Part shown: positions 29,717 through 41,282 of the stretch, in pieces
How positions within the stretch are numbered: the stretch's first letter is position 1
Layout: every line of letters begins with the position of its first letter
Assembly: GCA_037975125.1 (NCBI GenBank)
Contig: CM075852.1
Location: forward strand, 6,229,134-6,293,133
Direction: 5' to 3'
From: Latrodectus hesperus
Taxonomy: Eukaryota; Arthropoda; Arachnida; Araneae; Theridiidae
DNA: 64,000 bases
The notes under the pieces: generated by a model
What the model saw: the letters and a program-made list of their open reading frames with translations, nothing else
What the model was told of the DNA's origin: nothing
Database searches by the model: none
Program-made: the position numbers and the translations under genes

Positions 29717-31101
29717 TTTATGTGCCTTCAACTCTTTAAAACTAACATTTGTTTTAAATATGATTTTTACAAATAAAATTCTTTAATATGTTTATGTGTC
29801 TAAGATATTTTAACTTACGCCTTCATAGCTTGATTCTTTTCAAGCAGTATTTTAAATGTCTTTAATGTATTTATATATTTATTGTTCACATACCTTGAAG
29901 AATTTTATAAGTATTTTTAAATTTTATTTTGTAAGACTTCTAATAATAATATATTATGTTTCAGTATATACTACAATGCTATTAATATTTAATTAAAATT
30001 TAAAATATTTCGAGAAAAATTATTTGTTTCTGTCATTTAAACTTGTTTTCTTAAAAATGTATACAATCATCAATCTCATAGATATTGCGAATATTCTTTT
30101 ATTTAAGGTTATTTAATGTTGTAAAATGCTACACTTTTTTAGTTTTAAAACAATGCAATCACGATATTTTATTATTCATTATTTAAAGAGATATGATATA
30201 GAATCATTTATTTATAGAATATATTTCATTTTGCTGTAAAATCAAGTTATACACATAAAAATGTTACTATTAAATACCTAGGAATGGAAATTGTATTATG
30301 ACAATATTGTTCTTAAGAACATTCTAATATTTCTAAGTACAAAGCTGTTCAATATTGCGATTCATTTTATGATCAAATAACACTAATTCTAAAAATTATT
30401 TGTGCCTCTACGCTATACAAATTCATTCCTTTAAATTTATTTAATAATTATTTATTTTCCTATTTTAATATTTTCCACATGATGAAATGAAAATTATCTT
30501 ATTCCAAATAATGCTAGTTATCTGAAATATATATTTCTTATTCAATAATACAAAATTTTATTACTAGTGTCTCAGACCTTTCATTTTAGAATGCAGTAGA
30601 TAGCAGCACTGAATTATAATTTGAAAAGTCTTATTATTTTTTCATGAAGTGATAGCGTTTTCTTATACTAGTGAGAAAGATTATGTCATTTTTATAAGGT
30701 AAGTACATTTTATTATTCTTATGTCAGAACCACAGATAAGAGGTTTTCATTTATTCCTCCTAAAAGTTTCCCTTTATAAGCATATTCCTTATATGATAAC
30801 TCCTAAAGATATTGCTTAAATTTCTTCAATTATTGCAGTATACATTAATAAAAATTATAATGCATTAAAATGCCTTATAATTTTATTGATTTTGAATTTT
30901 TATTTTGTTTTATTTAAACTCAGACAAAACTCATACTAATAGTATAAATTTGAATATATAATAAAAATTAAAAATTTCTAACGTAAATATTACGTTGCTA
31001 TCAAACATTACCTAGACAGAAGATAATTATTTTTACTAAATATTGATTACATTTAATAATAATTAATAGTGACCACAATGATAGTTTAAACACTAAAATC
31101 C
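29717..31101. other. AT-rich stretch, no gene recognised
   Basis: Scattered short frames only. A GTAAGT at 30701 follows a non-coding-looking sequence and is not accepted as a splice site. Confidence 0.5.
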
Positions 31102-31386
31102 CATTTAAGATAAATATTGCTTACATTCTTAAATGAAAACCAATTCAATATTCTATTGACTCAAACCTTTTTAAACAAGTAATTTAATAGAAATATTGCT
31201 TACATTCTTGAATGAAACCAATTCAATATTGACTCAAGCCTTTTTAAAAAACTAATTTAAGAGAAGTATTGCTTACATTCTTGAATAAAACCAATTCAAT
31301 ATTCTGTTGACTCAAACCTTTTTAAACAACTAATTTAAGAGAAGTATTCTTGAATGAAACCAATTCAATAATGTATTGACTCAAAA
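31102..31386. repeat. Four-copy minisatellite, period ~73-79 bp
   Basis: Units begin near 31102, 31181, 31254 and 31332. Each contains TTCTTGAATGAAACCAATTC-like and TTGACTCAAACC-like blocks. Unit 3 is closest to unit 2, and unit 4 has lost the GCTTACA segment. Confidence 0.93.
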
Positions 31387-31485
31387 CTAAATAAGTCAGT
31401 ATTTTAATCATAAATAAGAAAAATAAATTTTTATACTGCTATTGCATCCAGCATTATATTCACTGATGGTTTTTCAATTTTAAAG

Positions 31486-31542
31486 AAACAGTAAAAGATT
31501 AATTATAATAAGTATTTTATTACAATTAATCTTTTACTGTTT
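31486..31542. repeat. Inverted repeat, 19-bp perfect arms
   Basis: AAACAGTAAAAGATTAATT at 31486-31504 is followed 19 bp later by its exact reverse complement at 31524-31542. The spacer can pair further (ATAATAA with TTATTA), giving a nearly continuous hairpin of about 57 bp. Confidence 0.95.
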
Positions 31543-33663
31543 TATGTACTTTTAAAAAAGTGAGTAACACGTTTACAATTTATCCAAAATAAACTATTCA
31601 AAATAGGCAAAGCTGAAAATTATTTTACTGAATTAAAATTTGGAAACAATATGTAACTTTCGAAATCTAAGATTATTTTTGAAAACTGAAAAATTAATTT
31701 TATAGATGTATGTATTTAATGACAACAAGAATCCTTAATGAATTCAAAAATTCATCAAATTTAACTTCTCGGTGGAAGAAAGGCTCTAAACTTCTAACAT
31801 TTTATAATAGATGTTTGGATCTTCGGTTGTTAAGTAGGTGATTTAGAAAAAGTATAACATAACTTCAATAGAAAATACAAAAAAAATACATTCAAGAAAA
31901 ATATCTTATAAGCAAATGTTTATCGATCTGTAACTTTCAAATGTTTTTATGAAATTTAAGATAAAGGTATTAACTAGATAAGAAATATTTGAACAATGAT
32001 TGAAATAATTATGCGATTAAAAAAAAAAATTCCCTTTTTTTCAAATTATTGCAATCTTTAATTAATTTAAAAATCAGTATAGTCAATGTAAGCAAAACAT
32101 TTAATAATTAAAAAGAAATATACTGAATCAACAAAAGTTTCGTTAATTTAAAAAGTGAAGAAAACTGTTAATGCTTTAGTGCTTGGAATGAAAATTAATA
32201 ATGATTTGATAGTTAATAATAATAATAAGAAGAAAATATATTTTTGATGATATAAAATGCTTTAATACCCATTTATTTATTTATTGCTGTAAAATTAATC
32301 TCCATTGTTTCCAAATATCTACAAAATAGCACCAACAATTTCAAAAACGCTTTTACCCTTTAAAAGATTTTATATCTTTTTTTCTTACAAAAATTAACTA
32401 ATTTTCAACTTACGATAATCAAGATGAAATTGAATTACTTACAAATGATAAATATAGTACTTATATAGTTTAGAGAATACTAGAAAATTATTTATAGTTT
32501 GACTTGAAACACAACATAGGTGAAAGTTTTTTTTCTATATGCAATAACTTAAATTCGATAAATTTTATTTTATATATTATAAATTTTTAACACAGCATTT
32601 ACATTTTTTCTTTCTGAATAACGTTTTACATTTCAACTTATTTTATGAATGATATTCTGTTGAAATATTTCTAATCTTTTATTCTACGGTAGTTGAAATA
32701 TCTCGAAAATAATCTATGAATCTTAATTCACTTCACTTGGAAAAAGGTATTCATCAATTTCAAACTGTCTCACGAAAACCCTTTGGGAAATCTAACTTCT
32801 CAAATATGTAATCCTTGAAATTGTTTTGAATAAGTTAATTTATTTGATACCAAGAAAATTTTAAGCATCAAAAGTTTTAAGCGCTACATCTTTTGATTAC
32901 GTAGCTTTATATATTAAGCTCAGAGACGTTTTGAATTATCAATGAAAAATTTTAACTCAGTATTAAATATTATGATAAATTCATATAGGAATAAAGTTAT
33001 AGCTCATATTATTCTTTTCAAGAGCATCAGTATATCTAATACACAGATGGTTATTAAAACAATGAAATTATCCAAATTTACAAGACATCATTCACAAACA
33101 TGCCTTACAGAGACTTGGCATCTTATACAAGCCACAATTGTTGACTGTTTTTTAGAGGAACAGAGTAATATTTTTAATGGATATATTGTAAAAGTTCCCG
33201 CATAAATAGCAGAGGATAATACTGATATCAGAATGAATGCTCTATCAAAACAGTACTATTATACTGAAGGATAGTATACTGAAGTTATACTCATGTAAAT
33301 GTAAGGGAAAACGCTGTGTTTCACTTCATTGTCGTATTTAACAATCATTACTTGGAGTGCCTTGATGAGTAAATAAGAGAATTATCCTTCTGGATACTCT
33401 AATTTCTTACAGGAAACTTCCTTTGCTAAAAAAAGTGGACAAGATCATCTGAAACTTCTGTGTAGATTTACCCAGAGTTGATTTCTTCTAGGGTACAACT
33501 TTGCCAGAAGAAAATAACGAATTGCTTCATTTCATGAAAGATACACGTCATGCTCTATAGTTGGAATGATATAATATTGATTATATGCTTGTTCGGATTT
33601 CCTAAGAAAGTATGCTCGTTTTGTTGTAGAGAAAATGTGCATTATGATTTGATTGAACATATA
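31543..33663. other. AT-rich stretch with unassigned open frames
   Basis: An 87-codon plus-strand frame at 32942-33205 and a shorter coding-like stretch near 33487-33560 (TTLPEENNELLHFMKDTRHA) have less biased composition than the surroundings. They may be remains of one transposon or gene, but I recognise no domain, splice site or terminal repeat. Confidence 0.35.
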
Positions 33664-33675
33664 ACATTGTCTTTT

Positions 33676-34285
33676 TCACCTTGACGTGGTGGGCGGGCTT
33701 GCGTGCTCCTGCAACCCAAAGAGCTATGCCGGCGGTAGTTTAGCTACTGGTAGGGTCTCCCATGCCGGACAGGTCTTCGTTGGGTTGGAGCCAGACTAAA
33801 AAAGATACCTAGGAGAAGGAAAACTCCGATCCAAACCCACGTAAGGAGCTAAGTCAGCCTTCTACCTTTGGTGCTCCGGTCCACTTGGATAACAGAAGCT
33901 GCTCCTTTTCCCTATCTATGAAAGACAGAAAGGCCTTGTTCGGTCTGCATTTGCCATTCCCCCGTGCACCATTGGTACCAGGGTAATCGTCCCGGCGGAT
34001 CTCTATCCCTCCGGTGCAGCAGACTGGAACAAACTACAATAACTCGTTTTCGAAGTGGCCACCTAAGATCATTGGCATTTAACAACAAAGAAAAGGAATT
34101 TCCAATTTGCGCTAAGTGTTTCAAAAGCCAGGCCACTCCGGATACATATCCTTGAGTGTTTGGGACTCGATAAAGAAGATCTTCTGGAGCGACCATTATT
34201 GGTCATTGATTTCCTGAGAGTGTGCAATGTCATAGACTTGGTCTAGCACTGCTAGACAACAGGGATCAGCAACAACAACAACAAC
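33676..34285 (+). mobile_element. Short non-LTR retroelement insertion with (CAA)n tail and 12-bp target duplication
   Basis: ACATTGTCTTTT occurs immediately before (33664-33675) and immediately after (34286-34297) a 610-bp GC-shifted segment that ends in CAACAACAACAACAAC. This is the structure of a target-primed retrotransposed copy on the plus strand. The first ~255 bp have no coding character and look like a 5' leader. The rest encodes the C-terminal end of a LINE ORF2 (separate entry). The central endonuclease and reverse transcriptase regions are absent, so the element is non-autonomous. Confidence 0.88.
33960..34236 (+). pseudogene. C-terminal remnant of a non-LTR retrotransposon ORF2
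   Basis: The frame from 33964 reads HWYQGNRPGGSLSLRCSRLE, TTITRFRSGHLRSLAFNNKE, FPICAKCFKSQATPD, which is the Cys-rich C-terminal region seen after RNase H in arthropod LINEs. A one-base shift near 34150 then restores LECLGLDKEDLLERPLLVID and FLRVCNVIDLV, ending at TAG 34234-34236. The motif order CX2C...H...C followed by 'LGL--EDL---PLLV-DFLRV' is familiar from spider LINE proteins. Apart from the one frameshift the stretch is well kept, suggesting recent insertion. Confidence 0.78.
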
Positions 34286-34461
34286 ACATTGTCTTTTATT
34301 TATAAATGCATGAGATTTTGTAATAGTAATACCACTGTATAGAGTAACTTTGAATTAACATTTGTATAACATAGAAAATATTGCGCCACCATAACTGTTC
34401 TGTTCACGATTGTACTAATAATTTTATTTGTTTAAGCTAAATAATCGAAGTACTGTCTGTG

Positions 34462-34517
34462 CAATCTACTGATGAATATTAAAATTTCATTCCATTTTAA
34501 TATTCATCAGTAGATTG
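34462..34517. repeat. Perfect hairpin: 24-bp arms, 8-nt loop
   Basis: The arm at 34462-34485 begins CAATCTACTGATGAATATT. Its exact reverse complement occupies 34494-34517, with the 8-nt spacer TTCATTCC between. There is no mismatch over 24 bp. It is not part of a recognised element. Confidence 0.97.
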
Positions 34518-35990
34518 AGATAATTTTTTTCCTCACGTCCACAATTTTGATTTCTGAAGCAATCACGAATTTATTCACTATTCCACTTGAAAAGTATGAA
34601 AGTGGTTTTTGTTGAAGATTAACTTAATCTGTTTGTATTTATACCATTTGTCATAGTTGAACTCATATTGGCTAAGGTTTTTACTTTCGAAGAAACTCAT
34701 CAATGGAAATATTCTGATCGTTTTTTAATATTTCTTATTTACTAAAATCAACAATTCCAGAGGCATGATGCATTACTTCTGCTATTACAGTAATATTTGT
34801 TACATTTTGTAATGTTTATAAAAATGCAATTTTCTTCATAACTAGCTAAGCAATAGAAATTAATAAGCTATTATTTCTTGCGTTTCAAACCTCCTTTTCT
34901 TAGAGTAAAAGATAACATTAAGAAAAAAGTAGACATAAAGGAAATAAGTAGGAGTAAATGAAATAAAAAATATATATTTTCATAAATCCCAATTTTCGCA
35001 TCGATATTTTGCCATCATATTTTCATATGAAGACATTTACTTTGTTTTATTTTTAAGTGATATGAAATAAAGGTCTTATGCAATATTTTCATGAACTCAA
35101 AGTGTAGTATATTTTGACAAACAGATTAGTTATCAAAAAGTTTATTGAACATTTTAATGCTCTTATATATGTAAATTTGTAAGCAGGCCAATCTTTGGAA
35201 TAATTTTTCACTCTAATTATTTTCTCTTCCATGAAATATTCTAATTTTGTTATATTGTCTTACAAATATCAAAAAAGCAAAATTAAACAACAAAAAAAAT
35301 AATTTTTATATTAATGAATTTCTTATAATTACGAACAATAATTTTTTACCCAAACTATTTTTTTCCTAAAGAAAATAAATGCATTTTTGATAGTGTATTT
35401 ATTTCCTTGAGATCATTTTTTTTTCTTTCACACAATCGAAAAGTAAATATATCTTCATAAATGTAAACACGATTTCAAAGAGATAAGAGGAAGAAACAGG
35501 AATACCAGCTAAAAAGTAAATGGAAGCTATTATAAGTTGAAATGCAATTACCTTTAGTCATAAAGATTATTATAGTTTGAACTAAATGGCTTTAATAAAC
35601 TTATCAAATCTCGGAAAATTATAAATATTAAAATACCTCCTAACTACTATTAATAGAGTTTGCTCTAAGTTTGGCGTATTTTCTTCCACTTATTGTGAGG
35701 AATAATCTTTATTTTACATTACACAGTAGCGTAAATTTCCGCTTTCATTTACTGATAATATTCCCACAAGGGCTCAGAATATTTATTCTGTACATTATTT
35801 AAATAGAAATGCAAGGTTCTCAAATTACTTGAAATATTTATTGTAATAAGATCTACTCATTTCTAATTCTAGAGAGCATTAGGAAGACGCTTTAAATTAT
35901 TACCACACTCTCTAGGGCAATATACTTTTGGCAAAATAATTAGAACAGAATCATTTCCAAATCACTTTATTTATCTTCTTCTATCTTCTT
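34518..35990. other. AT-rich stretch, no gene recognised
   Basis: No open frame of note, no repeat ends and no RNA gene were seen. Confidence 0.5.
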
Positions 35991-36561
<571 letters not shown>

Positions 36562-36563
<2 letters not shown>

Positions 36564-37719
36564 CACTCACGAAATCAGTGTTAAAAAATAAAATATAAGT
36601 TAAATTATTGGTATTATTTATATTTTCATATTTTCATAAAAGGAATTTTTTCTGTTCTTAAAAGTTAAAATAGTTTAATACAGTATGCAATTGTAATAAT
36701 AAAATCATTTATTTAATCAAATGCCTCAAATTTTAATTTTTTCATAATAAATTTATAAATCAAACAGAATCAAATGAAATTTATTATACTACTTTAAAAT
36801 CAATACCAACTTATTTTATAAATTATGTTTCATAATATTCAAGACTCATATTGAATCTAACTACTAATATATTAAATAAATTAGTTGAATAAGAGTTAAT
36901 GAAATTTACACAATTTATGATTTGTGTAAATATTTTATTCCTTTTCCGTTGTGCACTTGTGATGTTGATTCCAATATTTCTGCCGAATTCTCGTGAGTTT
37001 TATTTTCATTTCCATTGATTTCCAGTTTAACTATGTCAATATTTTTAGAAATTCAGTATTATTTAATTAACAAAATAAATATCTATAATAATTTAATCTG
37101 TTTTAATGGGCCACTGAAACATACCTATTTTGTGTTAGTAAATAATTACATTTTCATATCGCTTTTCCAAAATTCCAATTTTTGATCTATTTTTACGCTC
37201 TCCTTCAGCAAATAACAAAATAAATATTTTTTTATTAAAGACAAACATGAGAAGGAAGTGTGTAGTTTTTCGTGTAAATAACTTTGGACGTTTAATAAAT
37301 ATTTTAAAACGTGAGTAAGATTCTAAAATATGCATTTCTTTTCTTGTTTGTTTGCATAACATAAACCTAATATAGTTGATTTATTAAACTATTATTTCAT
37401 TTTTATATTCTATAAAAATATTACTTTTGCTTTATGTCTAAAAATATAAGCAGATATTAGAATTTTTTTTACATTATAATAATATTTACATACTTTTAAC
37501 TATATCTACTAAAATAATTATTTTTAAAATTTTTCTTTACAATATTATTTAGTAAAATCTATTATAATTTATCTTATTTTTGTATCCTTTTTTTAAATTA
37601 CATTAAAATTATGTTCCTTGATCAAACGTTCAATTAATAAAAAATTATTTTATAAAATAAAGTTTCTTTTTATGTTTTCTTCAGTAACACATATTATCTT
37701 CTAAGAAAATTCAGATTTA
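36562..37719. other. AT-rich stretch, no gene recognised
   Basis: A 75-codon minus-strand frame at 37135-37362 has no domain I recognise. Nothing else seen. Confidence 0.5.
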
Positions 37720-38611
37720 TTAGGTTGGTGCGTATGAAATGTCGGATTCTCTTTACATGCGGACGTTTTCCTCCCTGTTTTCGTTATACTTTTGTATTTG
37801 GCATAACCTCATTCATACTCGTATTGTCCATTGCCAGAGACTCATTTCAGCAAAATAGGTTTTCTCGAAGGTCTTCCCTTTTTATTTCTTTTGAGTTTAT
37901 TGCCGATATGAATTCTGCCGACATTCGCGTCATTTTCTTATATGAGTACAAACTTGGTAATAGTGCTGCAAAAGCTGCACGCAACATAAACCAAGCGTTT
38001 GGGGAGAATACGGTTAACGATCGGAAAGTGCAGCGTTGGTTCGAAAAATTTCGGACTGGCGATTTTTCACTGCAAAATAAGCCGCGCGGAAGACCCAAAA
38101 CGTCTGTGAAGAATGATGACCTTAAGGCTCTAGTGGAAGCGGATCCAGCCGTATCCACGAGGGAACTTGCTATCAGGATGAAAGTTGACCATACAACGAT
38201 ATTCAGACACCTTTCTGAGATTGGCAAGGTTAAGAAGATGGACAAGTGGGTACCGCACGCACTGACAGAGCGAAATAAGCTGGATCGGTTAAACGTATGC
38301 TCATCATTGCAGCATCCACCCTATTCACCGGATCTCTCGCCGACCGATTTTCATTTTTTCAAGCATTTAGAGCTGTTTTTAAGGGGCAAACACTATGAAA
38401 ATGAAGACAGTCTAAAAAACTCGATATCAGAGTTTATTAATTCTAAAGATCAAATTTTTTTTAAGACAGGCATCTACGCTTTAAAATCTCGTTGGGAGAA
38501 GTGTATTGAAGCGAATGGAGCATACTTTGATTGAATAAACAGCTTTTGAATAAAGATATGCAGTTTTATACAATCACTTAAGAATCCGACATTTCATACG
38601 TACTAACCTAA
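37720..38611 (+). mobile_element. Mariner (Mos1-like) deletion derivative, copy 1
   Basis: The TIR TTAGGTTGGTGCGTATGAAA (continuing TGTCGGATTC) at 37720 is matched in inverse orientation at 38582-38611 with two mismatches. TA flanks both ends (37718-37719 and 38612-38613). The 892-bp length is shorter than the ~1.3 kb of full mariners because the middle of the transposase gene is missing. It is nearly identical to the minus-strand copy at 49075-49964. Confidence 0.96.
37908..38534 (+). CDS. Truncated mariner transposase, DNA-binding domain fused in frame to the C-terminal end
   Basis: A continuous frame runs through the element. ATG 37908 is chosen because mariner transposases begin near MNSADIRVIFLY; the frame is open further upstream but only through the TIR. 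The 208 residues comprise an HTH pair (about 1-115: GNSAAKAARNINQAFGENTV, RELAIRMKVDHTTIFRHLSE) with a GRPK motif between the helices. Residues about 118-134 (PHALTERNKLDRLNVCSSL) follow. Directly joined to these is QHPPYSPDLSPTDFHFFKHL, the third-Asp region, and the normal C-terminus (SRWEKCIEANGAYFD). About 130 residues with the first two catalytic Asp are missing, so it cannot catalyse transposition. It could still bind the TIRs; whether it is expressed is unknown. Confidence 0.85.
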   Translation: MNSADIRVIFLYEYKLGNSAAKAARNINQAFGENTVNDRKVQRWFEKFRTGDFSLQNKPRGRPKTSVKNDDLKALVEADPAVSTRELAIRMKVDHTTIFRHLSEIGKVKKMDKWVPHALTERNKLDRLNVCSSLQHPPYSPDLSPTDFHFFKHLELFLRGKHYENEDSLKNSISEFINSKDQIFFKTGIYALKSRWEKCIEANGAYFD

Positions 38612-38613
38612 TA

Positions 38614-41055
38614 TAAACAAGCTTTCCACAAACTGCTAATTTTTTATTGTTTTTCTCCTTAAACTAAAATTAATGGTTCTTGCTTAAACTATAAATTTTC
38701 TATTTTTTAATTTATAATTTCAGTTAAAATGATTGATAAACTTAGTATGTAGTTAAATTAAAAACGAAACTTAATTTTAAAAAATTCTTCAGGTAGTTTT
38801 AATACATTGAGAGATTTTTAAAATAAAATATATATGACACATCAAAAGAAAATTTGGTTATTCACCACTAGTAATTACAAATTTGAATAATTTACGAATA
38901 TTTCGTTGATATTTAATGTTAACAAGGTTTATAGGTTTAAAATAATTTTGTTTTACTTAAAAAAATTTTGTTTTTCTTTTTAGATAATCAAATAAACTTT
39001 GACATATATTTATAAAAACATTTATACCTTTCTATTTCCAAAAATGGTAAAATTATGTATATGTATACAACATCAAATAGAAAATTTACACATTTTTTAA
39101 AGTGAAAAATAGGGTTTAAAAAATGCTTCTTTTCATTTTTGAAACTAATTTAATCTACAATTTCAAAGCAATATAAAAAAGAACCAAGTATATTGATTAT
39201 GAAGTATTTTGTAAAAATTTATTCAGTTAGTTTTTATAACAATGAAGAGTAAATCGACAAATTTTAAATAATCGATTTTACCTTTTTGCATAGATATACT
39301 AGCTTTCCCCATTAGATAATCAAACTACTTTCTAAAACAAAAGCCAATAAATTCGACAAAAAATAGAACACATTTTTTTGAAAGGCCTGTCATTGATACA
39401 GTAAAGTGAGGAAAAAATTAAATGTTTTAGAATGACTCAATTTTAATTAGCTAATAATTATTCGAAAATTTAATTTCCGTATACGGAAGTTTTTCTTTTT
39501 ATTTATATCGCGCAAAAATTGATTGAAACAATTTACATTTTTATGTCAGCTCTGACGACAAAAAAGTTCAAAAATTGATTCGAAACTTGATAATTCATCT
39601 TAGATCTTTTCATTTGGGAATATTATTAAATGTGTTCTAAATTAATTACATAAATTTTAATCCAAATTAATTTACGCTGCTCACGTATGCAGTGTTTTTC
39701 CACATTTTCATTTAAAATAATAAAATTAAACTTTAAAATGCATGTTTTAGAAACGATTTTGATTGTGAATGAATAATCTTTTTAAAACATTAATATAAAT
39801 CGTATCAAAGATTGTTGATAACATGCATAACTTTTAATATGCAAATAAAGTAAAATACTCTTATGAGTATATTTAGCACTAAATTAATTTTTAAAAATTA
39901 TTACATCCAATAAAATATCATTTATACATATTTGTTTATAACGATAAATGCTTTTCAATATTATTACTAAAATATTTATAACTTCTACCAGTTTTGTCAG
40001 ACTTATTTTATCGTTAAATTTCAATTATAAATCAGTAATATCAAATCACATATTTTATTTAATGAGAAAGAATATGACAATAAAAAACATAAATGATGTT
40101 GCATTCAACATTTTAATTTTGATTTTTAAAATTCATGTAATTGTATTTTGTATTGAAAATTATTTGAATTCAGGATAATTTAAATGTACCTAAAAATATA
40201 GGCAATAATTTCAAATATTTAACATCGATTTCATCTTATCTTCGTTTTTAAAAATGACTTTTAATAGCGATAGGTATTTTCAAAAGCTAAAAAAACGTTA
40301 TCAGGAAATTACAACAATTTATACGAAGCATTTAGTATTGAAATTTAAGATACTCGCAAAATTCTAATTTTGGGGTTTACATATTTCCCTTTAAAAGGAT
40401 TGTTATTCAGCAAATGAATCAAATATGGTTTAAATTTTATAGAAAATGTCATATGTCATTGTTAAATTTACATTCTATAGTTTATTATTATAAATCAAAT
40501 TGACTATAAACTTTACGTCATCTATATATAAAATTATACTATAGACTATATATATTATAACTATAAAATTTTCGAAAAGAATTTTAATAATAATGGCTAT
40601 GAACACTTTCCACAATGAACCATATTTTATTTCATAACCCTTTTGATAAGCGCTAGATGTTTGAAATTAAATAAATTTACATGAAGGTCAACACAGACAA
40701 TTAATTTTCTGATTATTCGAGTATTTTTCGAATAATGACTGTCAATTAATAATGGATATAAGAAATACCGTATTTGCAATTTTTAGTACCAGAATAACAA
40801 CGTTTTCAAATATACAACCACTTTTCCACCATCAGTAGCAAAGTATTTTAAGATTTTAATTTTTTAATTGTTTTTAACGGTATCATGTTGACTTTATAGT
40901 CATATCGTGAATAATATATAAGTAACATTGATTGTTTGAAATTTATCAAGAAATTCCTGATGCATTTCATGAGTTTTATGTATCATTAAAATAAATTTTT
41001 CCCGAGAGTAGCACCTGAAACATTTGTTGACTCACATTTTAGGCCAATAAAGCCA
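38614..41055. other. AT-rich stretch, no gene recognised
   Basis: One 76-codon plus-strand frame (39948-40178) has no recognisable domain. No transposon ends seen. Confidence 0.5.
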
Positions 41056-41200
41056 CCTTAAGAGCCCATTTTTCTCAGATGATCAATGTTTTCTATAACA
41101 TAAAATACTTAAATATTTTGCTAGTAAAGGACTTAGATTTTTAAAGTAAATTATCTTTATTTGTAAAAATAAAATATTTTTCCAAACTTGCAATACTTAC

Positions 41201-41282
41201 CTAGTTTTGCATCAGTGAATGGCCATCTTGGGGAAACCACAATATTTTCTGTTTCTTTCTTAGTTGCACTTTCTTGATCCAT
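41201..41282 (-). CDS. Candidate first coding exon of an unidentified gene
   Basis: Minus-strand ATG at 41282 opens MDQESATKKETENIVVSPRW, then PFTDAKL, and ends at a strong donor, CTAG|GTAAGTATT (GT at 41200-41199). An in-frame TGA lies 33 nt upstream of the ATG, so this is a plausible start. Composition is less AT-biased than the flanks. The nearest GT-AG partner, TATGTTATAG ending at 41093, would add only 11 codons before a stop. The true next exon may lie further left or outside any recognisable sequence. No family recognised. It could be a chance frame. Confidence 0.25.

Noticed and set aside
30690..30710. GTAAGT after TTTTATAAG as an exon donor
   Set aside because: The upstream sequence has stops in all frames close by and no coding character.
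31102..31386. CRISPR-like array
   Set aside because: Units are contiguous and diverge along their whole length, without a constant-repeat/unique-spacer pattern. The window is also eukaryotic.
32942..33205. 87-codon plus-strand frame as a gene
   Set aside because: No recognisable domain, splice context or homologous copy in the window; kept only as an unassigned frame in a gap entry.
33676..33930. tRNA-derived SINE head with box A/B promoter
   Set aside because: Only a weak box-B-like GGTTGGAGCC is visible and no convincing box A at the right distance; treated as a LINE-type leader instead.
34462..34517. Calling the perfect hairpin a miRNA gene
   Set aside because: The arms are fully complementary and the stem is short with no visible flanking stem structure. 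Sequence alone cannot separate a miRNA from a mutational palindrome.
37725..37907. Start of the mariner protein at the first ATG of the open frame (37725)
   Set aside because: That part translates the TIR and leader; family proteins begin at the MNSADIRVIF region, so 37908 was chosen.
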